NCBI GenBank assembly: GCA_028551475.1
Contig: JAKISB010000011.1
Span: forward strand, 124,001-188,000
Origin: Casuarina equisetifolia
Taxonomy: Eukaryota; Streptophyta; Magnoliopsida; Fagales; Casuarinaceae
Direction of reading: 5' to 3'
Length of the DNA stretch: 64,000 bases
Shown here: piece by piece, positions 35,193 through 51,268 of the stretch
Layout of the letters: every line of letters begins with the position of its first letter
How positions within the stretch are numbered: position 1 is the stretch's first letter
Made by a program: the position numbers and the translations under genes
Notes under the pieces: model-generated
Told to the model about the DNA's origin: nothing
What the model saw: only the letters and a program-made list of their open reading frames with translations
Databases searched by the model: none

Positions 35193-37956
35193 GGTCTTTC
35201 CTATTTATTCGCAAGCAAAGGCACACACTTTACCAATTTCCTGCAAATTGCGCTTATACCCATCACCTTGGCTTCTACAATTTATCTAAACAAAGCAACC
35301 ACGAAATATTAGACCCGACATAGAAGAAGAATAAAAATTTCAAAGCTACTCATAAGACTATAGCCTAAATGATATCTGTTTCAAGAGCAAAAAGTACAAG
35401 TAAAGTACTCAGCCATTAAGCAGAGATGATCTTTTTCTGACTCATTCGGACATAAAGAAAGATAAGAACTTAAAAGAATTAACTAGTTCCAGCATTTCAA
35501 CAGGATAGCGAGTTTTTCGCTGAATTGAATGTACTAAACGATATTAAGCATGCGATTCATCCAGACTTCAACATCACTTTCTACAACTCCCTCGACCCCC
35601 AAACAGAGAGTCAGCCAGAAGCAAATCCGAGAAATGACAGCAAAGCATGAACAACAAGTGAGTTATAGAAATTCCAAAAAGACATCTTTACCAAATTAAC
35701 CGGATACTTCATCAGATCCACGGCATTAAGTTAATACACACAAAATCGGCTACCACTATTTTCATAAACGTCTCTCACAACAGCGCCAATCCTAATTCAT
35801 AAATTGAAGAAAAGTCCAAATCATAATCCTGAAGAGAGAATCCAATCAACGCAAAAAAAAAAAAAGGTGGTAGCAGTTCATTTGATTGCAGATATTTCCT
35901 CCAAACGAACTATAGCAACAAGAATCTGTAACTCGCTCAAATCAAAGTCTAAACAATATTTCTCTGCCAGTTATCACGCAATTCAAAAGCCATGACAAGT
36001 GTGATTGTTGAGAAACGAAGAAGAAAAGGCAAATTTAGCTCCTGTTTTGCTTTTCCTCCGAATGCTCGGCAACCAAACGTTCAGCAAAAGAAAAAATCAA
36101 GGCCCAAACAAAGACGAAATCAGCAAAAACTCACTTATTGCTGCAATGTGAAACCGGCTTGAGAAATCGAAGTGCATCTGAGTGATGAGATTTGACCATT
36201 GAAGCCCAGAGGGAAAGGTGAGCTTTTCCTGATTAAATTAATCGGCGGCCAGTGAGGGATCGAGCAAGGAGACCTCAAAAGTCTCTCGAGAAAAAAAAAA
36301 AAAAAAACCGCCCAATAATACAATATTTAATGGGTTTGGTTGGAAATTTAGTAAAGCGACGGGAGCACTCCTTGAAAAGCGACTCCTTTGGCACTCCTGT
36401 TTGTTCTCTCTAGGTTATGATCCTCTGCAACGACGACTTGATGATTGATCCGATGACCATACCCTTGACGGTTCGATTGGATCCTGGATCTCGAGGTGCT
36501 ATCACGACTTTCCAGTACAGGCTCGAGGTGCCGGCGCATTCTCTACGGTTGTTAGCGGGGGTGGGACCCATCAACGGTCTGCGAGGCCAACTACTTCTAA
36601 TTTCATTGTACCTTCTTCTTCTCCTTGTACTTCTACTTCTTCTTCTTCTTCTACCTTCTCTCTATCGCAAAAAAGTAGACACATCTTATATCTGAAGGAA
36701 TTTGAATGATTTGAAAACTTATATTTAATTTTTGAGCTCAATATTCTAGAATTTGTTTATTATTTTGTGTGAATGTTATTTTCACCACGTGTCAATGGCA
36801 TAGAATCTAAGAAACTTCAGTGGGATGCCACATGGGAATACCTTTAACTTTCTCCTTCATTATGGTCTACGGATGGCGTGGTCCAAAAACACATAAATAC
36901 TCGACCTTTTAACAGCAACAAGCAACCTCAATTCCGACTGAGAAAAGGGGAATTAACTGTTCTATCAAAACAATTCCCCTCTTTGTATACGACCAACCAA
37001 AAAATTCTGTGAATTGGTTACAAAACCAAAATAATTGCGTCCACTTTTTATGTAAAATCATGCCCGACACTTCCATACTATGATTTTTGTTGCCATCATT
37101 ACATACCTACTGCATGAAAATTTCGTCATTTCAATCATAGACGCTACCCTGCTCTTCATTTCGAAATCAAGGGTTCCAAATGAATCATTCAGAGCTCGCT
37201 CCATATGACGAGCGGATGATGATGTTGATGCATGCGTATTTAATACCTCCATGGACTTCTACACTCGTACGCGCATCGCATGATGAGCTTTCGGGCGGTA
37301 AAATTCGTAGAGACAAGGTACCAAAGAAATGCTGCATGTGGATGCAGCATGAGTCTATAAGCATGAATATATTTATTTAATCAAAGGAATAAATGATGGA
37401 GAACTTTGGCTACACAGTGTTATGAGTTCGAGGATGGCACGGTTCAAACTTATCATGTATTAATAGCTTACCCTTTTTAGCAGGTAATTCTTCGAATAGT
37501 CCTATGCAAGAAATGCATTTTTATTTATTGGATAGGAATTAATTATCGATAAACAAGAGCAAATCCATGGAAATAACTCCCTAACGCATGCTTTATCATG
37601 GTTTTATCTAAGTATTAATGTTAAGGAAAAATAAAAAAATAGTCACATTAGTTAATAAATAGTAAATATTTTAATACAGCTTAGAACTCTACTTATATGA
37701 AAATAAAAGGAAATAAATTCCGAGAAAATTTAGATAATTTAATATAAAATAAAGAATGAATTGTTATGATGTTATCGTTACATTTAAAAGAGTAAGCATA
37801 TTCCCAAATGGGCCGGAGTCGATCCAAGCCCAGAAGAACTTAAGTAGCAGGCACGTCTGTGATACATACAACATCATTTTGGCTTCACATTCTCGCTGTA
37901 AGAAGATCGTCGCCAAAACCAACGGAGTTGAATTCTGTTGTCACCCGTCTAAGGGC
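35193..37956. other. Divergent 5' regions of CFK1-type and MSAP genes
   Basis: The left part (to about 36,300) holds the probable leader exon and leader intron of the F-box gene. The rest is AT-rich spacer leading to the promoter and leader of the next gene. A CTT-rich stretch lies at 36,610-36,660. The ORFs of up to 92 codons carry no domain and the longest is inside simple sequence. No transposon was recognised. Confidence 0.55.
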
Positions 37957-40140
37957 ATGGCAACGTCCACGGCGTGGTTTCTGGCGATCTTCGTTGTCCT
38001 CTCCGTCGCTTCTTGTGTCGACGACAAGTGCTCAGCGTGCAATGCTGTCGCGGTAATACTCAAGTCTTTTTCTTTGCGATACTATTTCTCCAGACATCAA
38101 TCAGATCTGTTTGGATCTCTTTCTAATTACATTTCGGTTTTGCAGGGCGAGCTCGAGATTGGCCTATCCAATGTAATCATTATTATTCATTTATCACTTG
38201 GATTTATAATTTGAAAAACAACGATGAATTTGTGATCCTTTTTTGCAGGAAAAACCGAGGAATCATTTAGATTTGAGACACCGCCTTGACTCGAAGGGTC
38301 AACGCAAGGGAAAGGTAATTGATTACAGGTATTGTTTCCATTATCTCCACTTTTTCATGATTTGGATTTCATGTCATTCTGATGGGTCTGTTGAGAATTG
38401 TATTTAACCGAGTATTTTGTTTAGATCTACATGTTTTCTTGAACATTTGAGATAAAGGATGTTTTTCTCTAGATTTTTATGATTATCCGTGAAAGCTGTT
38501 GTTTTTTGTAGTTTCTTCGCCAGTGGCTGAGTCTAACTACATAGTTGTGCAATTTATTTTGCATTAGAGTTAGCGAGCTCAGAGTTGTTGAACTCCTTGA
38601 TGGCCTTTGCGAAAAGATGCAAGATTATACTCTTCAGAAGGTATGCTCTACCTTTTATTCATGTGTTTTTTTATAAGCAACACATGTTTTCAGCGATCTT
38701 TCTTTTATGTTGCTTATGATATTCACTTTTCTGGTGTTTGAACCACGTTTGGTTGCCTTGACTTTGGTAACTGCATAAGAGTACTAAAATATCCGCTGGC
38801 AATCACTAGTTGGCCGTTCTGTCTCATTTGATAATGTGCATGTTTAAATTTATGGCTGCAAGAATGTTTAGTTCTGTGTCGTGATTTTTGCAGATAGATT
38901 CAACCAGCCAAGAGTGGATCAAAGTGGATGACTGGGATAACCTCACAATTAGTACGTGTTACTCTATAATGGACTGTGTTAATAAGCTCAAACATCTTGC
39001 TATCGTGGTACTATCCAATATGTTTGTGCTTAGGTCGTTCTAATTGAGATTGATTTTTGCTGACTGATCTATCTAGTCTAAAAACCTTTGCGTTCTTATG
39101 TACTTCTCCATGCATTTTGTGATGTTTATTGCTTTTCAATATTTGCTTAACTTTATGAGTTCAAGTAAACAAATATGCATAAGGCTTATTTTATTATTAA
39201 TTTCTCCACTTAAAATGTGGAATCTTGACTTGCGTGATGATTGATATTCCTCTAATCCTTTTGGCACCGGAAAGATTTCAATAATAATTAACTTGGAGAT
39301 AGAAGAACTGGTTTCCTAATATGGATTCCTTGTTATGATGCATTTTTGTTTTCTCTATGTAATGAAAGAGCTCTTGCATTGACGTCTCAAGTTGTCTCTT
39401 GTTTTTGTTTCTCAAATTTATTGCTTCTGGAAGTTGCAAATCTCTCTCTTAGCAATTTTTATTTTTTTTCCTTGTATGACAGGTAAACAAGAAGGTCGTG
39501 CACATTCGAAAGCTCTATCAACTTACTGTGGAAGGTAAGGAACCAAGCAGATCTAGTATACCCTCTTTTATGCTCAGAAGTCAATCTTGAACTTCCATAG
39601 TTTTTGCCTTTGGCTGCATTGAAAAATCAGGACATTATGCACTTCTTAGTACCTTAGGTATTCTGATTCACTGAAACTGAACTGTGTTTAACAATGCAAC
39701 AGGTTACTTGAGGAAACAGAAGATGATGTAAGTTTTGATACTCTGCTTGTTGATTTTAAACTCAACTAGGGGAATTAACTGATGCCAGTTTCTCCTGCAG
39801 TTGGCAGAATTGATAAAGAAGGGATCTGTTAAAGTAGGAGGTGTAAGCAAAGTTCTTTGCCAAGATTTGAGCAAGCACTGCAGTCAGACGAGGTAATAAT
39901 GAACTTCAAAGGTGTAATTGAACTCAACTTATTAGAGCTTGAACCTATTTGAAGGAATTCTTCTCCCTCCCATCCACCCAACCAAAACCCAGTTTGAACC
40001 AATTTATGAACTGAAACTTTGAAATTGCGTGCCAAGAAGTCTACCTTACAGAGACAGGCTTAATGACTGAATTTCATGTTTATTGCAGCGGGTCCCAGCA
40101 GCTGGATGCCGGGAATCATGAATCAGATGGAGAACTTTGA
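37957..40140 (+). CDS. Canopy/MSAP-like saposin-fold ER protein (DUF3456)
   Basis: Member of the canopy/MIR-interacting saposin-like family. Animal members are ER-luminal chaperones for receptor folding; the plant member (At1g42480 from memory) is little studied. Nine small exons: 37957-38052, 38146-38172, 38249-38328, 38568-38640, 38894-38951, 39483-39534, 39703-39727, 39801-39892 and 40089-40140. They give 184 residues and close in phase. The first ~20 residues form a signal peptide (hydrophobic FLAIFVVLSVASC). Cys20, Cys25 and Cys28 sit in the CSAC region. The later cysteines in LCEKM, TYCGRLLEE and LCQDLSKHC fit the family's disulfide pattern. The C-terminus is short and hydrophilic and is not a canonical KDEL/HDEL signal. 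Start choice: the ATG at 37957 directly gives the signal peptide; an upstream in-frame extension (from 37756) is unsupported. Confidence 0.88.
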
Positions 40141-41406
40141 TGATTCACTTGACTTTGAGATAATTCCTCACGGACTAAGTTGTGGTTAATTTGTAACCCA
40201 ACAAATTTTGCTTCCAATTATTCAGTCGGCAGGACGTGCCAACGTTTTTACTCAATGCCGGTCGAAATTACTTGTTCAATGCAAAAAAGCAAGAGCTTGT
40301 TTTTTTGTTGTCTAAAGAACAGGGATTTTAGATCTTTGTTGCGAATCAAGAAAGTTGTCAATGACAACCAGCCTTGTTGCTTTTCCTCCATATGTCAAAG
40401 GATGATAGCGGTTAATCTTATTTATCATCTATCACATGAAATTTTTGCAAGTGATCATGCACTGTAAGAACAGAGAGAGGGGCACACATGAAAACTTTCC
40501 TGTTGGACAAACAGGGACTATCCAATCATAGTGAAGTTAGAGCGTTCAGATCACTGAGATGAATGACTACAAACTGGAACTTTTTCAAGATGTCTATAGG
40601 ACATAGGAGTAGAAATTGAATCAAGCATACTGCATCCATTTGCTTTAGCCTCTATTACTTATGATGTTCTGAAAGCATGTATGTTGGAAACTACCGCGGA
40701 AACTACTTAGATTAAAACCCGGCGAAAGAAAAATACGAAATCGAGTCAATGTATTTCTGATGTTAAACCGATCCCCAACAAGAATGCTGGGGGTTCAAAG
40801 GTCATCAGGTTATTGATTGAAGCTGTGGGTTACATAATGTACAGATTTTCTGATTAGTGCATACCCGCTATATTCTTCCCTTTATTTATGGGACCATCTT
40901 AGGCTTCCATCAAAATTCTGGTGAAGCATTAAGAATTGCTCCACACCCATGTAAAACATCGATTAATGCCCAGGGAACACTGATTACTCCGCTTCAGAAT
41001 ACATGAAAGTGGTTATCTTCCGTTATTTTCTTTGGAAATTTAAAAGAGTCCCCATAAGTTCTTTATGCTAAAAAGAAAAAGGAGAATGAGCCAAATTGAC
41101 AATAAATTGTCACCTTTAATACGCCATAAACAATGAATTCTTCCAATTGATAGAACAGAACTATTCTCAAATGTACAGGGGTTAAAAATCAAAGAAGAAA
41201 TCAAAATCAAATCCTACATAATCTTATTTCCATGAATGTGGCTGAATGCCAGCCGTGGGAAAAGCGACAACAACAATAACAGCAAGGGCATCAGCAGCAG
41301 CGTAGCGTAAGTAATGGCAACGGCAGGAGCTAGGGGGTTGGAATGCCCTGAACCAATTGTCACCCTAATGTATGTACATCCTTCTTTCAACCATTACTCT
41401 TCATTT
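40141..41406. other. Spacer between convergent MSAP and PP2C genes
   Basis: These 1.3 kb between two stop codons presumably hold the two 3' UTRs. A plus-strand ORF at 40,180-40,467 follows the MSAP stop codon and has no domain. Nothing else is recognisable. Confidence 0.6.
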
Positions 41407-44075
41407 TTATGAATGACAGTCTAATACACCCTTGAGTAAATTCAGCCCTTCTGCCGAAATGCTCCTTCTAACTCGTGACTGAGGGATCTCTATCCGAGGG
41501 GGAGGGTCTAAAGAAAAACAAACCACAATTACTGTTAAATTATCACAGGTGTTACGCTTGAGTGCTTCTCTGACCAGCTCTCGGGAGCATCTTTCGGGAT
41601 CATTGTGGATCATCAATTCTTTCCTCGCCATTGTCACAGCACACTGGCTGCTCATCACATCCCACAGACCATCACATCCCATAATCAAGAATTCATCATC
41701 CTCAGTTAGACATGTTTCCTGCAACTCCGGCTCTGCACTTAAGGGGCAAGCAGAACCTTTGGGGCCCTTCATGTGCCAGTCTCCTAAGGCACGAGCTACA
41801 GATAATTGACCATTGAGATAGCCATCATAAATGACACCACCAAGTTTCTCAATTCTTATTCTTTCAGATGTGCAATTGGGTTTATGGTCTTTTGACATCT
41901 CAATTGCTCTGCCTCGCCTCCCTAGGACTGCTCGACAATCCCCAGCATTTGCAATAATCATTGTCCTGCAAAGAGAAACACGTATTGAGAGATAATCTCC
42001 TGTTGACTCCCAAGCACAAAGCCTCTTTGACAATGAAAGTAAAGGAAACTTAATTAAATTGTTTCCAGCCATTCCAGAACATTGACATGGAAGTATACCT
42101 ACGTTGCAGTAACTTTTAGATCTGAAACCACTAGTTTATAACAAAAACTTCTAAAACGGGTGATTCTTACCCACTTTTACACCAGAAAATTTCAGACAAA
42201 TAGTGGATTAAAATTCTCAAACAACTCTTTAACTTTTTCCAAGAAATTCATAACCCTGCCAAAAGACAGCCCTTCTTAAACCCTTATTTCCCAGCACACA
42301 ATAAACAAGTACTCTACTAGATTCCAAGACAATCTTTACCGGTCACCGAGTCAATATGCTGTCCATCTGACACTTCAGAGTTGCAGATTGAGTTTCAATC
42401 ACAAACAAATTAACTCCAAAAATTTTATGCATAACTACTATTTGGATCTATGCCCCACATAAAAGTTGAAATATAAAAGCAGATGTCAAGGTCGCTTACC
42501 TGCCAAAAATAAGGGCAGTTAGAGCTGTGGTGCCAGAGGAGATATCAAGAGTACTTGCATCAGCAAATGCATAATCTGCTTTCACAAAAGCACTCTTGAT
42601 TGCCTTCTCCATACAAGTTGGAAAATGGGAGTCCTCAACTATAAATCTAAGGATATTACTTCTAATAAATGATGCAGCATCTGTGCCTCCATGGCCATCA
42701 AATACCTGTCCAAGTATAGAATAGAAATAGGTCATGAACATGGCCAGCTTAATGTGGTAATATACGACCCCACAACTGGTTGCATATCTATTAGATCTAT
42801 TAATTCAGCCAATTTATCAGCAGTCCATTATCCCCCGAAATTTTTATTTAATTGCCACATACGAATGCATTTTTGAAACAGGAAGGTGAAGCACATGAGA
42901 GAACCTGAAGTATTTCTAGCTGTTTTTCAGAAGTTTAAGGTGCCTCCGCACTATCGCAACAATGTTACTACATCATGATTCGACTTTACCATGGGCTGGA
43001 CGTAATAACTTTCAGGTGGGTCAAATGCTTGTAGGTATTCCTATCAGTAATGCCATATGCACTAAAGGAAGCGCATAGTTATATGCCAAATCATTTAAAG
43101 CTTTTCATAGTGGAGGAGATTCACTTGTAAGCTATTCCAAAGTGAAAGGTAGAAAATACAACATGCTTACCCCATAAAATGCCCCAGGAGAAGGGAAGTC
43201 TGCAGTTTCAACTAGATGTTCAATAAGATTATCAATACAAAAGTGTTCATCCTCCATGTACTGTTTAGGTCCTCTTTCTGCACAGCTTCCTGAGCGGAAG
43301 ATGGGTAAGAAATCTGACTTTTCATCAGAAGGCGATTTACTGCCAACATCCAAATCCTGCTGAAGGATGAAAAGGAAAAACTAGTTTAAGAGCATTTTCC
43401 AATATGCAGTGATACATAAAATAGATACTGCAGCTGCGTAGAAGTTCTGGTCATGATTTTCCTTTTGATGTTCATTGTGACAGCACAGAGAACAGAGCAC
43501 AGAGCACAGAGCACAGAGCACGAAGCAACATCACTACCAGAACTTGTTCTAGATGACCATTGTAATCTTTAGATAATAACATCCTATAGTAGTTTTCATC
43601 AGACCAGAACTTTCAGCAAAAGGAAATAAGAAGAGAACAAAAAAAAAAGACCCAAAAAATGTGGATTCTTTCTATATGCATAAGCACCTGACAGTGAAAA
43701 TAGGTGTAAGTCATCTTAACTTTGAAGTACACATTTACATGCTCCAGAATTGTAATGAATGAGAAATCAAGGGAAATTTAGAATCAGGACAGGAAAGTTA
43801 TAGTATCAAACTTTCTATACGTACATACATCTAAGAGCATCCAACATATAAAGGCAGGGCCAAACCCGACAACTTACCATGTCAGCTGTGGCCAGCCTCA
43901 TACTGCTCACACTATGATGCATAATTGATAGGTGCCGCGGTGGTTTGCGATTAGTCATTTGTTTCAAACTACTCAAATTCTCTGAGCTCTGATCTTCCAT
44001 GGTCGATACATTATCCCTATTGCAAGCACCTTCTAATATGGTAATCGGAGGTGAAAAATCCATACCCGCAGCCAT
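41407..44075 (-). CDS. Protein phosphatase 2C
   Basis: PPM-family Ser/Thr phosphatase, metal-dependent. Four exons: 43878-44075, 43171-43356, 42500-42705 and 41407-41965. They give 382 residues, typical for plant PP2Cs of the PP2C13/43/47 kind. Motifs in order: [11 protein letters not shown] (metal-binding Glu/Asp), [66 protein letters not shown] and DNLTVIVVC. All catalytic aspartates expected for the fold are present. The N-terminal ~85 residues are not conserved and may regulate or localise the enzyme. The first ATG is used. The acceptor of exon 2 is a tandem CAGCAG, so isoforms differing by one Gln are possible. It diverges from the GLR gene, as At3g51470 (PP2C) does from At3g51480 (GLR3.6) as far as I remember. 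Confidence 0.94.
43483..43521. repeat. Heptamer (acagagc)n microsatellite in PP2C intron
   Basis: Several consecutive near-perfect copies of the 7-mer acagagc lie in intron 1 of the PP2C gene, well away from the splice sites. It is probably length-polymorphic. Confidence 0.85.
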
Positions 44076-47000
44076 AACCCTTCCAGATCATAAACTTAGT
44101 TACCCCAACACCACCTTTTTAACTCAAACAAACAACCTCTTTTTCAATAATCCCCTACTAATTCAAGTCTCAGAAGAAGCAAAAGCAGAGTCCACAAGGA
44201 GAGCTTCGCAGACACCCAAACTCGCCCACCTCACTCAACGTGGAACCGAATTCCTTTCAAGTATCAAGCAACAGTAGAAAAACGAATATACACCAAGCAA
44301 AGTAAGCGCTCCACGAAATGCCCGACTCAAACTTTGATCTTGTCTTTGACGTTTAGAGTTCCTTATAAGTTATCGAAAATCACAAAGCAACCCCCAAAAA
44401 TGGAACTTTTCAAGCTTCTCACTAATTCCCGAGTCAACAACATCAGACAGGACCCAAATTCGAGAACCAGATCAAATCGGACCCATTAGCCCCAACAAGC
44501 AACCAAAAGCGAAAAAATTAGAACTAAAAAAATAAAAATTCTTCAATGATAATTGAACAACGAAGCCTGGGTCACGCTATAGAATTTCGCACAGATTGAG
44601 ACAACGATGAAGATTACGACTTGTTTGCCTTTCTCTGCGCTGTCATATAATCCAAGAAACCCTAAGAAGTCTCTATGAGAGGGAGGGAGGGAGGGAGAGA
44701 GGATGAGAAGTTATTTGTTGGTATGTGGTTGGCCACCGGAGACTACAGGTAATCGGGTGGATCTCCCAGCTGTAGTTGGCCTAGAAGAGAACCGACACGT
44801 GGTCTCCCACGGTTGGTGAATGCTCTGTCTCCTCGTGTCAGTTCGTGGATCGGTGCGGGCAGCACGTCCCAGCCGTCAGATCTCTGAAGCCGGAAATGGA
44901 CGGTACAGCACTCCTGTCCTCTCGCGGCGTCCCTTCCAGAGTGGGGAGGTCAGGTTCGTTAACGGCCGTTAAGAAACGTGGGCCTTGTATTCTCACGGTG
45001 CACGTGACGCTTCACTATTGGTGGGAAGTGGCATTCTGGGCTCGGCCTTTTTGCGCTTTCCCAAATTGCATCCGGTGGAATTGTTAAAAAGTCGGATCAA
45101 TGAAAGTACGTTTTATAAATTAATTAAAAAATAATGATTAAAGATTGTAGAGAATACGAATCCCGATCTGGTGTTTCTTAATAGTTACCGCTGATGGACA
45201 GTGTGGGTTGCATCAGTCCAGTGAGGCGGTAAATGAAGAAGATCTGACGGTCTGGGTGGAATGGCCCAAGCTCGACCCAAAACCCAGAAAGCCCGAAACT
45301 TAGCCCTTGACAAATGGAGACAGCCACCAAAGAAGGTAAACAGGAGTATATTTAGGAGTTCACCGAGTAATCATTGTCCTTTGAAATTAAGCAATAATCA
45401 GTAATGTATAATCAGTAATGTATATATATATATACACACACTGAAGCACGCACGTACTTAAAAAAGAAATTCTTCTAAACAGTATTTGCTCCCATTCGCG
45501 TAGGGTTGGGCACTGGTTAGGAACATATAGAAGTTGTGAACGAAAAAATAAAGTAAAAATTGAGTTGTTCCCTTTATGGTGTTTGGCTTGAACCAGCTGT
45601 TCTTGGGAGAAAGAAAGTTTTGCTCCCAGCTTCTCCTTGCAAATAATCTAAAAGCTCTTGCCAGAGGATACGAAATGATCGATGCCCGCCCACATGAAGA
45701 GCATCTGGAGAGGCCGAGGATAATTCCTCATTGGAAAAAGGGGGCAGCCTTCTTTCACACGATGATATGACCTAGATTCGGTTTGTGAGTACATAAATTG
45801 CAGGGGAAAAGCAATTGGAGAAGAAGACCTGCACTTGTACTGCGAGGGTGGTGGATGTGGATGTCGCCCGATCCACATCATCGGTCTACTTTATTCCTTG
45901 CGTGGGCAAACTAGTCTCTGTGCCCTTGGAAAATTGTTGAACCTTTTTGAAGAAGACTCCGCCCCTAGTTTTTTCTACCAACCTCTTCGTCGTTACCGTC
46001 AATTCTTTACTCTCCTCTCGCGTTTTTGCCTTCACTGTGCTTGAGTGGTTCATTTTTTTCAATAATTTAAACTTGTTCGAATTAGATAAGGTTTGATTCT
46101 TTATTCGTTTTAGGCCCCAGAACTTCCCACTTATTTATTCCAGCACATCTAATTTAGCGTTCCAAGTCCTACAGTGTATTTTGTGAAGGAGAATTGAAAA
46201 AGGAAAGGAATGGAAGAAAAATAAAATCTCACTTAAGATGTTCTTTTTCCTTTTCCCACGTGAAATACGCAGTATCGAAGCCAGCGGAGACAGTGGGATG
46301 AATTCTCACCCCAAGTATATTGCGAGCTGCGACCATCGCAGGGTCCGGAGTTGTCCTTGTTTGTCAAATATGGTAGTCTTTCTCTTTTCCAGAGCAAATT
46401 CTCTCACCTTTTATTTGTTTCTCACGTTGGTTCAACTTCGATTTGTTATTTGGGCTTCCGGGTTTTCACCGTCTAATCTCTAAATGCTTGATGCACTTCT
46501 TCTTGTTAACCCACACAGCTGCTCTTTCTTCATGGAGAGAGGGGTTGGTGTTTGCAATCCTACTAATTCCGTGAGAAAATTTTCCTTTTCCGGAAAGTCT
46601 GTCACCCGGGTGCTTATTTTCACCTCTTTCATTTGGTTTTTTTTTTTTCCCCTTCTAAATTTTCCAAGTATAGATACTAGGCTTCGTGTATGTGATATTC
46701 TCAGTAATAGACTTTAGGCTTTGATACGAAGAGAGTATCTGGATATAGTTTATGCAGTAAGATGCTAGCTTTCATTCTAAGTTCTTTCCGCCTTTTTACG
46801 GTGATATTGATTGATCATGAAACTGAAGAAAAGAAAAGAAATGAGAAATTATGAAGCGGATGGTTCTCGTACAGAAGCTCAGCGAATAACCTACGCAAAC
46901 AAACCCAGGTATCATTACGTGGGTTGAGGTGTTTTTGGATCCCAGGAAAGACACTTGATTAGAGAGAAAACAAGTTGCTGACGCACTACTATCTCTTGCA

Positions 47001-47266
47001 GACCAATCAGACATTAGTATTGAACTGTAACACTCTTGTTCTGTTTGTTTACAGATATCCTTACAGGAGTGAGGCTTTTGGTAGCGGGGTTTCTTCTATG
47101 GTTCTTGCACACTTTCAATTATTTTTCTTCTTTCTTTCAGGTGGGAATTCTTTGCTCTGATCTTTGAGGGTAATTCTCAGTAACAATTCCGCACAAATTC
47201 TGTCACGGATAACCTGTTGCAGATTAATCTCGAGTCTGGCAAGGATAATTGTTCCACTTGTACACC
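44076..47266. promoter_or_regulatory. Divergent 5' regions of PP2C and GLR genes
   Basis: This is 3.2 kb between head-to-head start codons. On the PP2C side, a telo-box (AAACCCTAA, 44657-44665) and a GGGA repeat (44677-44702; pyrimidine-rich on the minus strand) look like a 5' leader near the transcription start. On the GLR side, T-rich sequence at about 46,600-47,230 with candidate acceptors suggests a spliced leader. A duplicated aatcagtaatgta motif next to a TA microsatellite lies at about 45,395-45,435. No coding gene is supported; ORFs up to 92 codons lack domains. Confidence 0.5.
44677..44702. repeat. (GGGA)n low-complexity repeat in PP2C leader region
   Basis: About six GGGA/GAGA units; on the minus strand this is a CT-rich tract about 600 bp upstream of the PP2C start codon, next to a telo-box. 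CT-rich tracts at this place are common in plant promoters and leaders. Confidence 0.7.

Positions 47267-51268
<4,002 letters not shown>

Noticed and set aside
41407-42072. Taking the last PP2C exon as starting upstream of 41,965
   Set aside because: The open frame continues into intron 3, but the TTTGCAG acceptor at 41,966 joins in phase to exon 3 and restores the conserved IIANAGDCR motif; the extension has no family match.
43483-43521. CRISPR-like regular repeat
   Set aside because: Seven-bp perfect tandem repeats without spacers inside a plant intron are a microsatellite.
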